Assembly: GCA_000442015.1 (NCBI GenBank)
Contig: KE561068.1
Location: forward strand, 1-64,000
DNA: 64,000 bases
Reading direction: 5' to 3'
Source of the DNA: Rozella allomycis CSF55
Taxonomy: Eukaryota > Rozellomycota
Made by a program: the position numbers and the translations under genes. The notes beneath the pieces are model-generated. The model made no database searches. It worked only from the letters and a program-made list of their open reading frames with translations, and was not told the DNA's origin. How positions within the stretch are numbered: position 1 is the stretch's first letter; every line of letters begins with the position of its first letter. Below are positions 10,225 through 23,000 of the stretch, one piece after another.

Positions 10225-11293
10225 TTAATCAAAGAGGCCAAATCCCATATCTTCATCACTCTCTTCCTTTTCTTCGACTTTTTCTTCAACCTTGGTTTCA
10301 GCGGCAGCAACTGGAGCAGCTGCAACAGCGAATTTAGATGGATCAGCTAAGTATTCTTTCATCTAAAGGTTAGAAACTGAATTCAAAACAATTGTTGAAT
10401 AAAAATGTGTTCAGTAAAAAATTAGAGTATTTGAGTTATCATGGACTCTCACTTTAATTTTTTCATCACAACAAATATATAGAAAAATAAAAAATGCCTA
10501 CCTTCTCAGCTAATGGGAATGAATAATCAGTGACAGCAGCGATGGCAAGAATGTTCTTGTATGCATTGATAATGTGGTGAGGAACGGAAGCAACACTTGG
10601 AACCTTCAATTGCATAGAAAGAGCAGCGATGTTTCTAATAGCAGATGTGAGATACTCCAACAAAGTTTCATCAGTAATATCAAGGATATCTGCTCCAAAG
10701 ACGGCACCATGGTCATAAACTTGAACAACTTCCAAACCATAAGTGAATGGAGACACATTCATCATGTTAAGAAGAGTTGCTTCGGAAGCTCCAACTTTAG
10801 TTCCGGCTTGAATCAAGTTGACTTCACTGATAATTTCAATAAGACCTTTGGTAATCTTGGTTGGAATTCCGAGTGCTTGAAAGAAAGAAGTCTTTCCAGG
10901 TTCCATTCCAGTGTTACCTGCAGGAATCTTGACATTGCAGGGAGCGACAGCTCCTGCCTTAGCCGGAGCTTTAATACGATAAGAAATAACTTTATCGCGA
11001 ACTTCCTTCAAATCCCCGTTGGTAAAAACAAAACCAACATTTCCCTTGATAAAAGGAAGGAGTTTTTCAAGTGCTGGGTTTTCAACCATCAAACCACGAA
11101 TAGCTTTGCGGACCATGGTATTTTTTCCCATAAGAACAATGGCTTCACCACGGACAGACTTTCTAATCAAGTGCATTTGGTTGGATCCAACATTATCAAC
11201 GCTGACAACAAGGACACGAGAATAATCTTGAAAAAGATTGTTCAACTTTAGAAAATATTCGGCTTTGCGTGAATGACTATCTCCCTTTGACAT
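10225..11293 (-). CDS. RPP0: 60S acidic ribosomal protein P0
   Basis: P0 anchors the P1/P2 stalk on the large ribosomal subunit and binds the GTPase centre. The protein runs [49 protein letters not shown], the L10 fold, the central domain [11 protein letters not shown], and after a long intron the Ala-rich hinge and the conserved acidic tail [13 protein letters not shown]. Length is about 310 residues. The start is chosen at MSKGD (11293) because the upstream frame has no ATG. The single intron at 10363-10501 is 139 nt, by far the longest recognised here; most are 25-30 nt. A CCCCTTGCC motif lies about 20 nt upstream of the start codon. Confidence 0.95.
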
Positions 11294-11680
11294 CTTATTT
11301 TTCAGTGGCAAGGGGCTGCTAAGAGTTTAAAGAATAGTCTAGAGTAAAGAGTATTTAGCATTCGTACCAAAAATGACAAGGGTCTTTCTCTTGAAAAAAA
11401 AATTTAACGAAGCGTTTGTGAAATTTCACAATGGTTGATTAATGTATTTGAATACATTCTTTTGAAAGATAATAGTTGATAATATTACATGCACTTATTG
11501 CATCTTAAAATTTGAAAACAATTACGAACTTGATATTCGCTACTAAAGAATTGGATAGAGATATCATCACAATTCTTGAAAAACGCATACCATTTTTATA
11601 TGAAAATTTGTCTTTTTAAATAAATCTATTTTTGATAGTCACATTTTTAGTCCAAGATTGAATATTCAAGCTGCGCCACA
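11294..11680. other. Divergent promoter region between RPP0 and Rab5
   Basis: About 390 bp of AT-rich sequence separate the two divergent start codons. Apart from the C-rich motif next to the P0 start I see no open frame, RNA gene or repeat. Confidence 0.5.
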
Positions 11681-12478
<798 letters not shown>

Positions 12479-12628
12479 ACCTAATAAAGGATGGAATATC
12501 AAATTATTATTATATTTTTAGACCCCCTTTTAGTTTTATTTTTTCTCTTATAACTTCTTCAAAATTTCTTTTAGCTTAGATATCAACTTGTTTACTTATC
12601 ATCACCCCTGCAATTGGAGCACTAACCA

Positions 12629-13201
<573 letters not shown>

Positions 13202-13308
13202 AAGTTTACATTTGGTTGCCAAAAATTATGAATATATATTCCATTAAGGTTCTTAAAAATGATATGATCGGATTTAATGTTAAAGTTTACCCAATTGCTC
13301 AAAAGATC

Positions 13309-13380
13309 GCCCCGCCTGGGGATCGAACCCAGAACCTTGCGGTTAAAAGCCGCACGCTCTACCGATTGAGCTAACAGGGC
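13309..13380 (-). tRNA. tRNA-Lys (anticodon TTT)
   Basis: The reverse complement is a 72-nt cloverleaf. The acceptor arm is GCCCTGT/GCGGGGC with G-T pairs, the anticodon stem is TGCGG/CCGCA around CTTTTAA (anticodon TTT), and the T arm is CTGGG-TTCGATC-CCCAG. There is no intron. Confidence 0.93.
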
Positions 13381-13557
13381 TGAGACGTGGAATATAAAGC
13401 TAGACTATGACCATACATGTCTTTATGCTTAACCAATTAAACTATCCTACACTATCATATAAATATTGCCAAAGTTTGAATATTGATTGTTTCTACATAT
13501 TATGATCTACTTAAATCATAACGATACCCAATACCCCTGTCTACCGATTCATCAACA

Positions 13558-14396
13558 ATGTGGCCATTTCTTCGAGACATTGATGGAAAAAGGGTATTTG
13601 CACCTTTACGAAGCATTATGGTCTTTCATTTAAGATGGAAAGACAAGTTGTTGACGAGTATTGATACGTTATATCTTTAATCGAGAATATTTTCGTGATC
13701 TCAGCACTCATTCTGACCTTGCCCATAAAGTTCCACCTCACCTCTATCCCACACCAAAATGGATGGATGCACATCATCATTATGATCCATACACGGATAC
13801 AAGAACCCATGAACCAATTTTAGGCCCAGGTGATGATTTTGTGATAGAGTAATTAGAAAGAAAATTTTATTTGGGCACAACTAGAAGACTTGGAGGGCTT
13901 CTATCATCAGGTACTTTTACTCCGCGATACACTCATCCTTATTTGCAATTGTCAAAAGGGGCTTCAAGATTAGAATATCTTGGTCGTAAATATATACACA
14001 ATATGCGAAAAAGGTTTACTCGGGAAGCCTGTTGTCCTAAATTATCCCCTTGTCATGGAAAAGAAGGGGACAATGGATGACCCAATCATTGTTGACACGA
14101 TTATGGGCATTCGTACTGTAGGTTGCACCGGTAATTTAGATACTTGACATTGAACAGGATATCCAAAGTATTCACATGAACAAGTGTACTTTCGAATGAA
14201 AGCTGGAGAGACAACCCGCTGCCCTGATTGCTGCCAGGCATTTCATTTGCGATACATTGTTGATCCAGATGACATTTCCAGAGATTCCGAAAGATTCTGG
14301 AAAACACACGTTGATCCAAACGCAGTCTTTCCGGAAAAGAGTCATGGACATGAAGACCACGGCCATCATGGCGGAAATACTGCTCATCAACATTAA
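13558..14396 (+). CDS. COX5B: Cytochrome c oxidase subunit 5b (yeast Cox4 family)
   Basis: This is a nuclear-encoded, zinc-binding subunit of complex IV. The conserved half reads GASRLEYLGR|LLGKPVVLNY, KKGTMDDPIIVDTI, RTVGCTG, VYFRMKAGETTRCPDCCQAFHL with the zinc cysteines, then an unusual His-rich tail (SHGHEDHGHHGG). Five introns (13658-13685, one of 27 nt near 13828, 13911-13958, 28 nt near 13988, 27 nt near 14130) join it to an N-terminal part beginning MWPFLRDIDGKR with a His/Pro-rich stretch (HLYPTPKWMDAHHHYDPY). This gives about 220 residues, longer than yeast Cox4 (155). The N-terminal exons are less certain than the core. An ACCCCTG motif is at 13533-13539. Confidence 0.8.
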
Positions 14397-14561
14397 TAAA
14401 GATAACGCCTTGATATTGATACTTGCCAATTTACACATGATTTATATATTGATGAGCAACGATGCCGATGGTAAGAGAGATTTTACGAGTATCAATTGTT
14501 GTACAGGTACTGCTGCTGTTCATCAAGACTTTAGGGTTCTTTAAAAAGAACAAAAAAAGAT

Positions 14562-14642
14562 GATTGAAGAGGGGTTAGAACCCTCGCCTCCGAAGAGATC
14601 AGGGCCTAAACCTGACGCCTTAGACCACTCGGCCATTCAACC
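14562..14642 (-). tRNA. tRNA-Leu (anticodon TAG)
   Basis: The 81-nt type II tRNA has acceptor arm GGTTGAA/TTCAATC. The anticodon stem is TCAGG/CCTGA around TTTAGGC (anticodon TAG). A variable arm with CTCTTCGGAG follows, then T arm GAGGG-TTCTAAC-CCCTC. The long variable arm and the D-loop pattern fit leucine. Confidence 0.92.
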
Positions 14643-14799
14643 ATGTCTATTTTTAACCAAAATTATTCATATTTTTATTATCTTTGGGCCGTCTGAGATT
14701 TGATTCAGTTTTGCTATTCCATTGTTATATTTAATATTAATATTACAAAATTACAAATTAATCATGAATAATATTATATATTACTATATTTTATTAGGG

Positions 14800-15165
14800 T
14801 CAGTTTATATTCCCAGGCATGTTTGGAATGTGTGCTCCTCGGCCAGCAGGGGCATCAGATAGTCTTCTACACTTTTTGCCATCATATCTTTTGCCCCGAC
14901 CACAGACTGTGCAACCGTCGCCACCATCCGGAAGCTTAAATGATCGCCCATCTCTGTCGTAGATCCAATGCCTTAATGTTCTTTGAACATCTGGTGCATC
15001 GCATGAACCTTTGGTATAGCAAGAAACATCGTATTCGTTAAACATAGGAATTACATCTTTTGCTAATTGCCAATCTCCGCCTCTTGGACAAGGATTTTTG
15101 ACCTCATTGGATATAACGTACCCCGTAGCTATAGGAGTTAAGAGTACAAGTCCCCAAATATACAT
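14800..15165 (-). CDS. Small secreted cysteine-rich protein
   Basis: I recognise no family. The protein has 121 residues. It starts with a signal-peptide-like segment (MYIWGLVLLTPIATGYVIS), then has about eight cysteines spread over the mature part (NPCPRGGDW, VSCYTKGSCDAP, DGCTVCGRGKRYDGKKC) and a Gly/Pro-rich end. The ATG at 15165 is real and there is no sign of an intron. It is divergent from HSP60 with about 225 bp between starts. Secretion and disulfide bonds are inferred. In an endoparasitic fungus such a protein could act at the host interface, but nothing in the sequence proves that. Confidence 0.55.
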   Translation of the reverse strand: MYIWGLVLLTPIATGYVISNEVKNPCPRGGDWQLAKDVIPMFNEYDVSCYTKGSCDAPDVQRTLRHWIYDRDGRSFKLPDGGDGCTVCGRGKRYDGKKCRRLSDAPAGRGAHIPNMPGNIN

Positions 15166-15331
15166 TTACCTTGATCTTGACTCCCCGAAATTCTGTTGCA
15201 TATATACTCTGAAACACCAATTATTTATTGTCGCATCTATATATAAACAAATTTGCTATAAATGGTAATATTATTTCCTGCTTTATTGCCTAATGACATT
15301 TCATATAAAAAATTTCCTTTTTTATCATATA

Positions 15332-15344
15332 TTCTGGAAAATTC
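15332..15344. promoter_or_regulatory. Heat-shock element upstream of HSP60
   Basis: The sequence TTCtgGAAaaTTC is a perfect three-unit alternating heat-shock element (nTTCnnGAAnnTTCn), the binding site for trimeric HSF. It lies about 47-59 nt upstream of the HSP60 ATG. The position before a mitochondrial chaperonin gene makes heat-stress control likely. It is known as a consensus; function here is inferred. Confidence 0.75.
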
Positions 15345-15390
15345 CCCTGCCTATATTGGCAGAGCGAGCACCCCTGTATCGACGAGAGAA

Positions 15391-17165
15391 ATGTTTCGAC
15401 TTGCCGCAAAGAATACACTTTCAACTCTTAAGAAGCCACTTGCTTTTTCACCAAGATTATATTCTCAAGCTAAAGAAATCCGATTTGGGGATGACGGACG
15501 CAGTGCCATGGGCAGAGGAGTCAATATTTTGGCAAATGCAGTAATTATATTGAATATCTTTGAAAGGTTGCTGTTACCCTTGGCCCAAAAGGAAGAAATG
15601 TTATTATTGAGCAATCATATGGTCCTCCAAAAATTACCAAAGATGGAGTAACAGTTGCAAAGGCAATCACTTTGGAAGATAAGTTTGAAAACTTGGGTGC
15701 TCGTGTAGTTCAAGATGTCGCTCATAGAACAAATGAAGAAGCTGGAGATGGAACAACTACAGCTACCGTTCTTGCCAGAGCTATATTCACCGAAGGATTA
15801 AAGAGCATTGCCGCAGGAGTCAATCCAATGGATTTGAGAAGAGGTGTGACTTTGGCAGTTAACACTACAATTGATTTTTTGAAATCAAATGCTACAACGT
15901 AAGAACTTCTAGCGATTTTCAAAAGTGTTACAACACCTGAACAAATCAAACAAGTCGCAACAATTTCCGCTAACGGAGATGAACATGTAGGACAACTTAT
16001 TGCTGATGCTATGGTTAAAGTTACTAAGGAAGGTGTCATCACTGTCCAAGATGGAAAAACTTTGAATGATGAATTGGAAGTTACTGAAGGAATGAAATTT
16101 GATCGTGGTTTCATTTCGCCATATTTTGTCACCGACGCCAAGTCCCAAAAAGTTGAATATGAAAATGCACTTATTTTGCTTTCTGAAAAGAAAATCTCTA
16201 ACGTTCACGATATCATTCCAGCTCTTGAAATCGCCGCTACAACAAGACAACCTTTGTTGGTTGTTGCTGAAGATGTTGACGGAGAAGCTTTGGCAGCCAT
16301 GTTGGTTAACAAATTAAGGGGACAAGTTTCTTGCTGTGCAATTAAAGCTCCAGGCTTTGGTGATAACAGAAAGAACATTCTCGAAGATATTGCTATTGTT
16401 TCTGGAGCCAAAGTATTCAATGATGAAGTTAATACCAAGTTGGACAAACTCACTCGTGATCAATTGGGAGTTATTGCCAACGCTGTTATTACCAAAGATG
16501 ATACAATTTTTATGAATCTTAAGACTGACGCTACTTTGGTTCATGAACGTTGTGAAGCTATTCGTCAATCAATCAGTGAAACTACTTCAGAATATGAAAA
16601 AGAAAAACTTCAAGAACGTTTGGCCAAACTTCGTGGAGGAGTTGCTGTTATCAAGGTTGGTGGTGTTTCAGAAGTAGAAGTTGGTGAAAAGAAAGACAGA
16701 TTCGTTGATGCATTGAATGCTACCCGTGCTGCTGTTGAAGAAGGTATTATTCCTGGAGGTGCTTCTGCTTTGGTCAAGGCTGTTCCAATCATAAATGAAA
16801 TGGCTTCTAAAGAACAAAACTTTGATGTTAAATTAGGACTTCAAATTGTAGCTAAAGCTATTCAAGCACCACTAAAGACTATTGTTGACAATGCTGGACA
16901 AGAAGGTGCAGTTGTTGTAGGACAAGTTTTATCTAACCACAAAAACTTCCCATACGGATACAATGCTGCCATTGGTGAATATTGCAATATGATTGAATCT
17001 GGAATTGTTGATCCCTTGAAAGTTGTTCGCACCGCATTGAATGATGCATCTGCTATTGCTTCTTTATTGTCTACATCTGAAGCTGGAATCGTCTCTGTTG
17101 AAAAGAAGGAATCAGGATCCGCACCAGGAATGGGAGGTATGGGTGGAATGGACGGTATGATGTAA
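15391..17165 (+). CDS. HSP60: Mitochondrial chaperonin HSP60
   Basis: This group I chaperonin folds imported proteins in the mitochondrial matrix. It begins with a basic, Ser-rich presequence ([19 protein letters not shown]), then the mature start [18 protein letters not shown]. Family motifs include [17 protein letters not shown], the ATP motif [28 protein letters not shown], the conserved [13 protein letters not shown], and a GGM-rich C-terminus ([12 protein letters not shown]). Length is about 570 residues. Two short introns (26 nt near 15541 and 27 nt near 15900) restore the frame. The start at 15391 gives the targeting peptide. A perfect heat-shock element and an ACCCCTG motif (15370-15376) precede it. 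Confidence 0.96.
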
Positions 17166-17247
17166 AATTATTTCATAAATCATTTTATTTTGATATATTT
17201 ATAGACATTATTTAAAATTGATTGCTTTATTTTGTCTTTTTTAAAAT

Positions 17248-18539
17248 CTATAGTATGTTTTGGGATTCCACCCATTCACAGAATATACATGCGCATTTCT
17301 TACCATCTTTTCTGGATGTTATTTCCACTAAATTTAGAAATTCATTCAGCTGATCTTCAAAACTACCATTTTCTTTTCTCTTCTTTGTCTTTTTCTCCTC
17401 CACTAACGTGTCATATGGTGATTGGATTTTCTCCTTTTCTTTGCTTTCAGGACCATTCAATTTGTCAATAAAAGTATTCCGCATCAAATGTTTTTTGCCA
17501 TCTTCTTTAACTGCACATTTTGGTGGAGAAATATTTTCAATTGTTAAGTTTGGTATTAATGATTCCGATACTATATTGTCACTTTTAGCATCTTGAACAA
17601 TCAAAGTCTTTTTGACCTCCGCTTTATTAGAAACTTTAGGCTTTCGACTTTTCCTTGGTTTCGTTTTCACATTCACTTCTGGAAGAGAAGTAATAATATT
17701 AGGTGTGACAAAGGCTTTGTTTGAAAATAGTTCTTGCTGTGGACGAAATGGTGACTGCAAATTCAAATACACAGGAGGCAAAGAAAATCCACTCGGGCAA
17801 AACTGCGAATTCAAACCGGGTTGAAATTGAGAATAGGCCGATATGTAAGGTAATGAAGGGAGAACAGAATGTGAAAGTGCAAACGGGTTTAATGCGGGTA
17901 ATGAATACGGAGTATTAGGAATAGGTAATGTGTTGCGATATTGAATTTCTTTAAACCCATTGGGATGTAAATTGGTGGATGGGGTATTCGTTGGAATGAT
18001 TTGATTGTCAACGTTTGTCCCTAACTGTGTCGATCTCCGCTCTAGATGTTGTGGTATTTGAGATTGTGTCATTATGGAATTAGTTCTTAATCTCTTTCTT
18101 ATCGGTGGCAACCTAACTGCCATTTTCCTATCTTGCAATGTTAGCTGATCATCATTCAATCCATTGGCCGGTAAAAGATCAGGCGTGGAGCAATCCGCAT
18201 TTAATTCTACAGGTGTGACTTTTGGCAAGGCTTGATGAATATCTTTCAATGGACTTTTTCCAAGTCTGTCATGAATCTTCTCTGCATCATTCTGATTGGT
18301 GAATTCAAGTTGTATTTTTATTCCAGAACCAAGCTTAAATGCAATTATTTTGTCTTTCCTCGCAATTTTGTCTATCATTGTTGGTGTCACTCTCAACTCG
18401 ATCAATATTATATTCAACCCTCATCTCTTACCTTTTCTATCAATATACTGTTCGAAGATTCAAAAAATATTAGTGAGCACATGTTGTAATGTTCCCATGA
18501 AGTTCGAAATACCGATGCTTTCTTTAGCGAATATTCCAT
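17248..18539 (-). CDS. Protein of unknown function, Lys/Pro-rich, possible N-terminal PH-like domain
   Basis: I cannot name this gene. One 35-nt intron joins MEYSLKKASVFRTSWEHY-FFESSNSILIEK to LRVTPTMIDKIARKDKIIAFKLG and IKIQLEFTNQNDAEKIHDRL. These form an N-terminal domain of about 80 residues with alternating strands and a closing helix. The rest (over 300 residues) is low complexity and Pro/Asn/Ser-rich, with basic clusters (KTKPRKSRKPK, KKTKKRKENG) and a short C-terminal block with three cysteines (KKCACIFCEW). The N-terminal pattern loosely recalls the PH-like domain of Rec114, a meiotic break factor with a long disordered tail; this is a guess. The basic clusters suggest a nuclear protein. 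It converges with HSP60, with about 80 bp between stops. Confidence 0.5.
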
Positions 18540-18743
18540 TACTGACCCCTGTAAAATAGAAAGACTTCGATGGCAAAATTTGAAAATCTAGGTATGCAGG
18601 TCAATTGAAAGCATGAAATATATGAAGCAATATTCCAAAATCTGATCATAATACCAAATAAAGCATCAAGCCCCATTAAACCTCGTTTATTAGTTAAAGA
18701 AGTTAAAAATTATTGTTTATGCTAAATATGCCTTAAATTAATC

Positions 18744-19911
18744 TTACTTAATCGTTTTACTCATAAATTCTTGATATTGTTTTTCTAATTGGTCATTCCA
18801 AAATGCACCATTGTCTTTATTCCAGTGTAAACTAGAGAAAATAGCCTGAATTGACACAGATGGCCGAATTTGTTTCAGTGCGTTTTCAAAATCGCTTAAT
18901 TTTAGTGGCCTCAGTGGCCCTTTTATCATTTGTATTGATTTAAACTCTCTAATCGGTGCTATGTTAAAAGCACACTGTCATATTACCCTTTGCAGCCTCG
19001 CGACAAACATTAGCTAAATCAGATCCTGAATAACCGTCTGTTAGATTGACAAGAGTTTCAAAATCTTTCTCACTCAATTCATAAGGCGTTTCTTTCAGTA
19101 GATTTTTCACAAGCTGCTCCCTTCCTGATCTTGATGGCAGCGGAATGTATATTTTCTTTTGAAAACGACGAAGAACTGCCTCGTCAATGTCATCCGGTCG
19201 GTTAGTTGCGGCAATAAATGTAATGCGGTCAGTGGATGACGATCCTACACCATCCTATCAACAATCAACAAAAAATATTACCATTTGAATGAGAAATTCT
19301 GTCTTGATCTTTCTTGAAATCTCGTGCTCGTTGCTATTTCTTTTACCTAGCACAGAGTCAATTTCATCAAAAAATATAATTGATGGTTGACGCCTTTTCG
19401 CCAGTCTAAACAGTGCACTAACCAGTTTTTCAGAATCTCCATAGTATTTTGATGCCAAGTCGGACGCGCTTATCGAAATAAATGTGCTCTTGAGCTGACT
19501 CGCTATACATTTGGCTATCATAGTTTTTCCTGTTCCTGGCGGACCAAACAACAAAAATCCCTTTTCTGGAGTCATAATTCCAGTAAAAAGCTCTGGTCGG
19601 AGCGAGGGCCATACAACCATTTCTTGAATAGCTTTCTTTTCCTCTTCCAAACCAGCGATATCATCCCAAGTGAGCTTTGAGACATTTTCAATTACTCTCT
19701 GTTCTAAGATTCTATCGTAATCAGGAGGCGCATCAAAATTATTCGGATTTTGGTTTTGGAACATATTTTGTTGTTGATTTTTTAAATACGTTTTGGAATC
19801 ATAGATCTTTGCATCATTCTTGTCTTTGTTTCCGAGTAGAACGGACATGACAATTATAGCCATGACTAGAATGCATATAATAACATGCGTCGATTTTATC
19901 TTGTCGCTCAT
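18744..19911 (-). CDS. Membrane-anchored AAA ATPase, fidgetin/spastin (meiotic clade) type
   Basis: Three exons give one AAA module. The motifs are LTWDDIAGLEEEKKAI, MVVWPSLRPELFTG, Walker A LLFGPPGTGKTMIAK, the pore loop ASKYYGDSEKLV, Walker B IIFFDEIDSVLGKR, sensor AATNRPDDIDEAVLRRF, VCREAAKAPIREF, and a C-terminal helix DFENALKQIRPSV, all as in fidgetin-like and spastin proteins that sever microtubules. The N-terminus differs: a single hydrophobic helix THVIICILVMAIIVMSVLLG follows a short basic start, with a linker of about 40 residues and no MIT domain. So it is probably tail-out in a membrane. Msp1/ATAD1 is an alternative with such an anchor, but VWPSLRP and the C-terminal helix favour the microtubule-severing clade. 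Length is about 370 residues. Confidence 0.75.
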
Positions 19912-20021
19912 TAAATATATTTGTATTTTGTAGCAGTGGCTTGGAAAGTTTGGAAATATTTTCAATCTAAAATTAGAAATTACAATTAAAAATTATGCAT
20001 TAATACATTATAAACAATTTA

Positions 20022-23000
20022 TTAACGCCTTTCTTTAACAAATACTTTCAGAAGTGCAAACGCAAGGATTAAAAGAGAACAGAACATCACCGACAAAATT
20101 ACAATGTTGCGCCAGTAGCTTTTAATGTTAAATCCAAACTGATTTAGAATAATAGTTCCGGGTATCTTTTAATGTTGTATAATATCTTTACCTCTATTTC
20201 TACAACGTCCGTATCGTGAAGGTTAATTTTGACGAGTTCATTAACGATCATAGCTTCGTAACCATAATTAAAGACACTCAAGTATTTTAGCCACGAAAAC
20301 ACTCCAATGATTTTATCTTTGTTTAATAAAAATCCAGAAAATAACATTGAGAATAGCATTGTCAAAGTTGCAACAAGGTTTCCAACAGCAGCGTGTTTGA
20401 AAATAAGTGCGATTACAAGGCATATAGCAGCGCAACATAAATTGAACAACACCAGTGCTAATAAGAATTTGGGCATTGCGTTATCCAATGGATACAATCC
20501 AACCATGTAATATACAATGGAGCCGAACAGCAAAGGAGGTACAGTTCTTAGTGGAATGATATCGAAAAGAATTTTTGTTACAAAATATGCCGATGGAGAA
20601 TAGAAGCCATTCGATCTTTCTCGAGTAAACAACAATCTCTCTGGCGCAAATAGTTCTAGACTTGTTAAACTACTTAAACCAAAAAATGCACAAATAAAGA
20701 ATAAACATCCGAGTCTATTTTGTACTCCTGGCAGATCATTCGATACCTGCCAGAACAAGAAACCAGTAAAGACAGCTAAAACCATGCTAATTAAATAATG
20801 AGAGAATAATAGGAATGGATTCCTGTAAAGATTTAAAAGAGTGCGGCCTGAAAGAATAGAAATCTGAGTGAAATAGGAAGCTCCTTTCAACTTGTCTCTA
20901 GAGTGCATTGTATCAAGGAATAAAGCAGAACTTGTTTGATCTAAATTGTTTTTCAAAGAGTGCATTAAAGTCTCCCCTGCCGAGGTTTGATAAAAGGAAG
21001 AAGAAAACTTTTGAATTCTTTTTTCAATATCAGTTAGGTCATTATCACTGGGTATAACGGATATTGTATTTGCGGACTTTTGGCGATGATGATTTTGACG
21101 ATGGTGGGGCTTCTTAAAAAATGAAGAAAGAAAAGATTTCTTTTTAGGTGAGTATTGAGTTGTTGGAATCTCAGTAGATAATAGCTGTTTTCTTTCTGGA
21201 GATCTTGTTGGCGACCTTTCGGGGGAAATGTCTCTTACAGGAGAATTGTCTTCGGATGAAAATGATTTCGATGATGTTTCTGAAGCTAGCATATCTTCAC
21301 TCTTCAATGTTAAATCTATTAAGAAATCAGCTGTATTGTATCCCAGAGGACATGGGTATCCAAATGTTTCAAAATGATTGCCCGCAGCATTTGCTACTCC
21401 ACTATAAACCTGTGATAGTAAATATATGAAAATACCATTTGTCCATTAGCTAGCAATAACAATTTATCAAACTTTGTATAAATATTTGATCTAGGCTGAT
21501 GAATCGTAAAGATTATAGTTCTATTGTAATCAATAGCCAGACGTGATAATGTTTCAATCACTACAAAGGCATTATAAGCATCCAAACCAGAAGTTGGTTC
21601 ATCCAAAAACAAAATGGGCGGAGAAGTAACCAATTCTTGTGCGATGCTAACACGTCGTTTCTCACCACCCGAAATTCCTCTTTTTCCAGGGGCTCCAATC
21701 TTTCTATCAGCGATGTGAGATATCCCTAATTCATCCATAGTTTGTTGAACTCGATGCTTTTTGGCTTTCAATGACATCTCTCGAGGTAATCTCAACATGG
21801 CCGAGTACATTAAAGTTTCTCTCACAGTCAAAGTACCCAACAAAGTATCTTCTTGGTCTACAAATCTTTTAAATTCTACTTTGATATATTACCCTATAAC
21901 TTTCTTAAAATCTTTGGGGTTTATTTCAGTCCCATTAACACTAATTGTTCCACTACATGTTCCCATCTTGGATTTTCCAGCCAATATATCAAGACAAGTA
22001 CTTTTTCCAGCCCCTTTGATAAGCAAAATAGGTGTTAGTTACCAGATCCACCCATAATCGCTAATAGTTCTCCAGGTTTAACAATGCCAGATACTTTATC
22101 TAAAATCTGCCTATCACCTTTATTAAACATGAATAAAAACAATACCTATCTTATAACCAATGTTTTCAAAGGCAAAGCAAGCTGGAATATGTGATGCAAT
22201 CAGCTTTTCACTCTCATCTGCTACATCTCCATCATCTCTGCCCAATAGTCTTTTCTGTCGTTTCACATAAATCTTAAATGCTTTTATTTCTTTAGCAATT
22301 TTTTACCCATCCCCAAAAAGGCTACAAAAACGATTGCAGAAAAGCCAATCCCGACAATTAAAGTTGAATCAACAGTTTTGATCGGTGGCTTTTTCATTTG
22401 AATTTTATTCTTACTTCATATCCTGGAATTTGACTAGGGAGTAGACATTCACCAGTCTTGCATTTCAATTCAACACCATTACTAAAATAAACATCCAATA
22501 CAGGCTCTAAGTAATAATTACTCACTATGAAAAATACCGCTAAACAAGCAGTTGGTACTGTTCATGCACTTTAAACTTCCAGGGCCTTGCACAGCGTCTA
22601 GAGCATCTGTAATGTCTATACCATCCGGATCACACAATAATGTTCCAGGCGCACATTTACAACTCGCTTTGGGACAATAATATTCAGTTTCATTATTTGG
22701 CTCTAATCAAATACAAAATATTCAACTACTCTTTCGCAAATTACAATTTTCTAAATTGCAATAAAAGTTCTCTTCGTTCATCACAAAAACTATCGTATAT
22801 TTTTTAGATATTTACATTGAATGGAACATGTAGACTGCTCATAAGCACTAGGCGCTGTACACTGAGTTGTAACATATGGCTTTTTGTCTCCCAACCCCAT
22901 TTGCAAAAGCGGTGGCAACTTGACATCACATGATCTAAACTGTTTGTTAACCACAATGCCTTCTTTGTAACATGTAGCATTAGTCCCAGGACCAAAAAAC

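Noticed and set aside
10574..11251. 225-codon plus-strand ORF
   Set aside because: Antisense shadow of the well-conserved ribosomal P0 gene.
13616..13810. Minus-strand ORF over the COX5B first exons
   Set aside because: Shadow of the plus-strand exons; no start context or homology.
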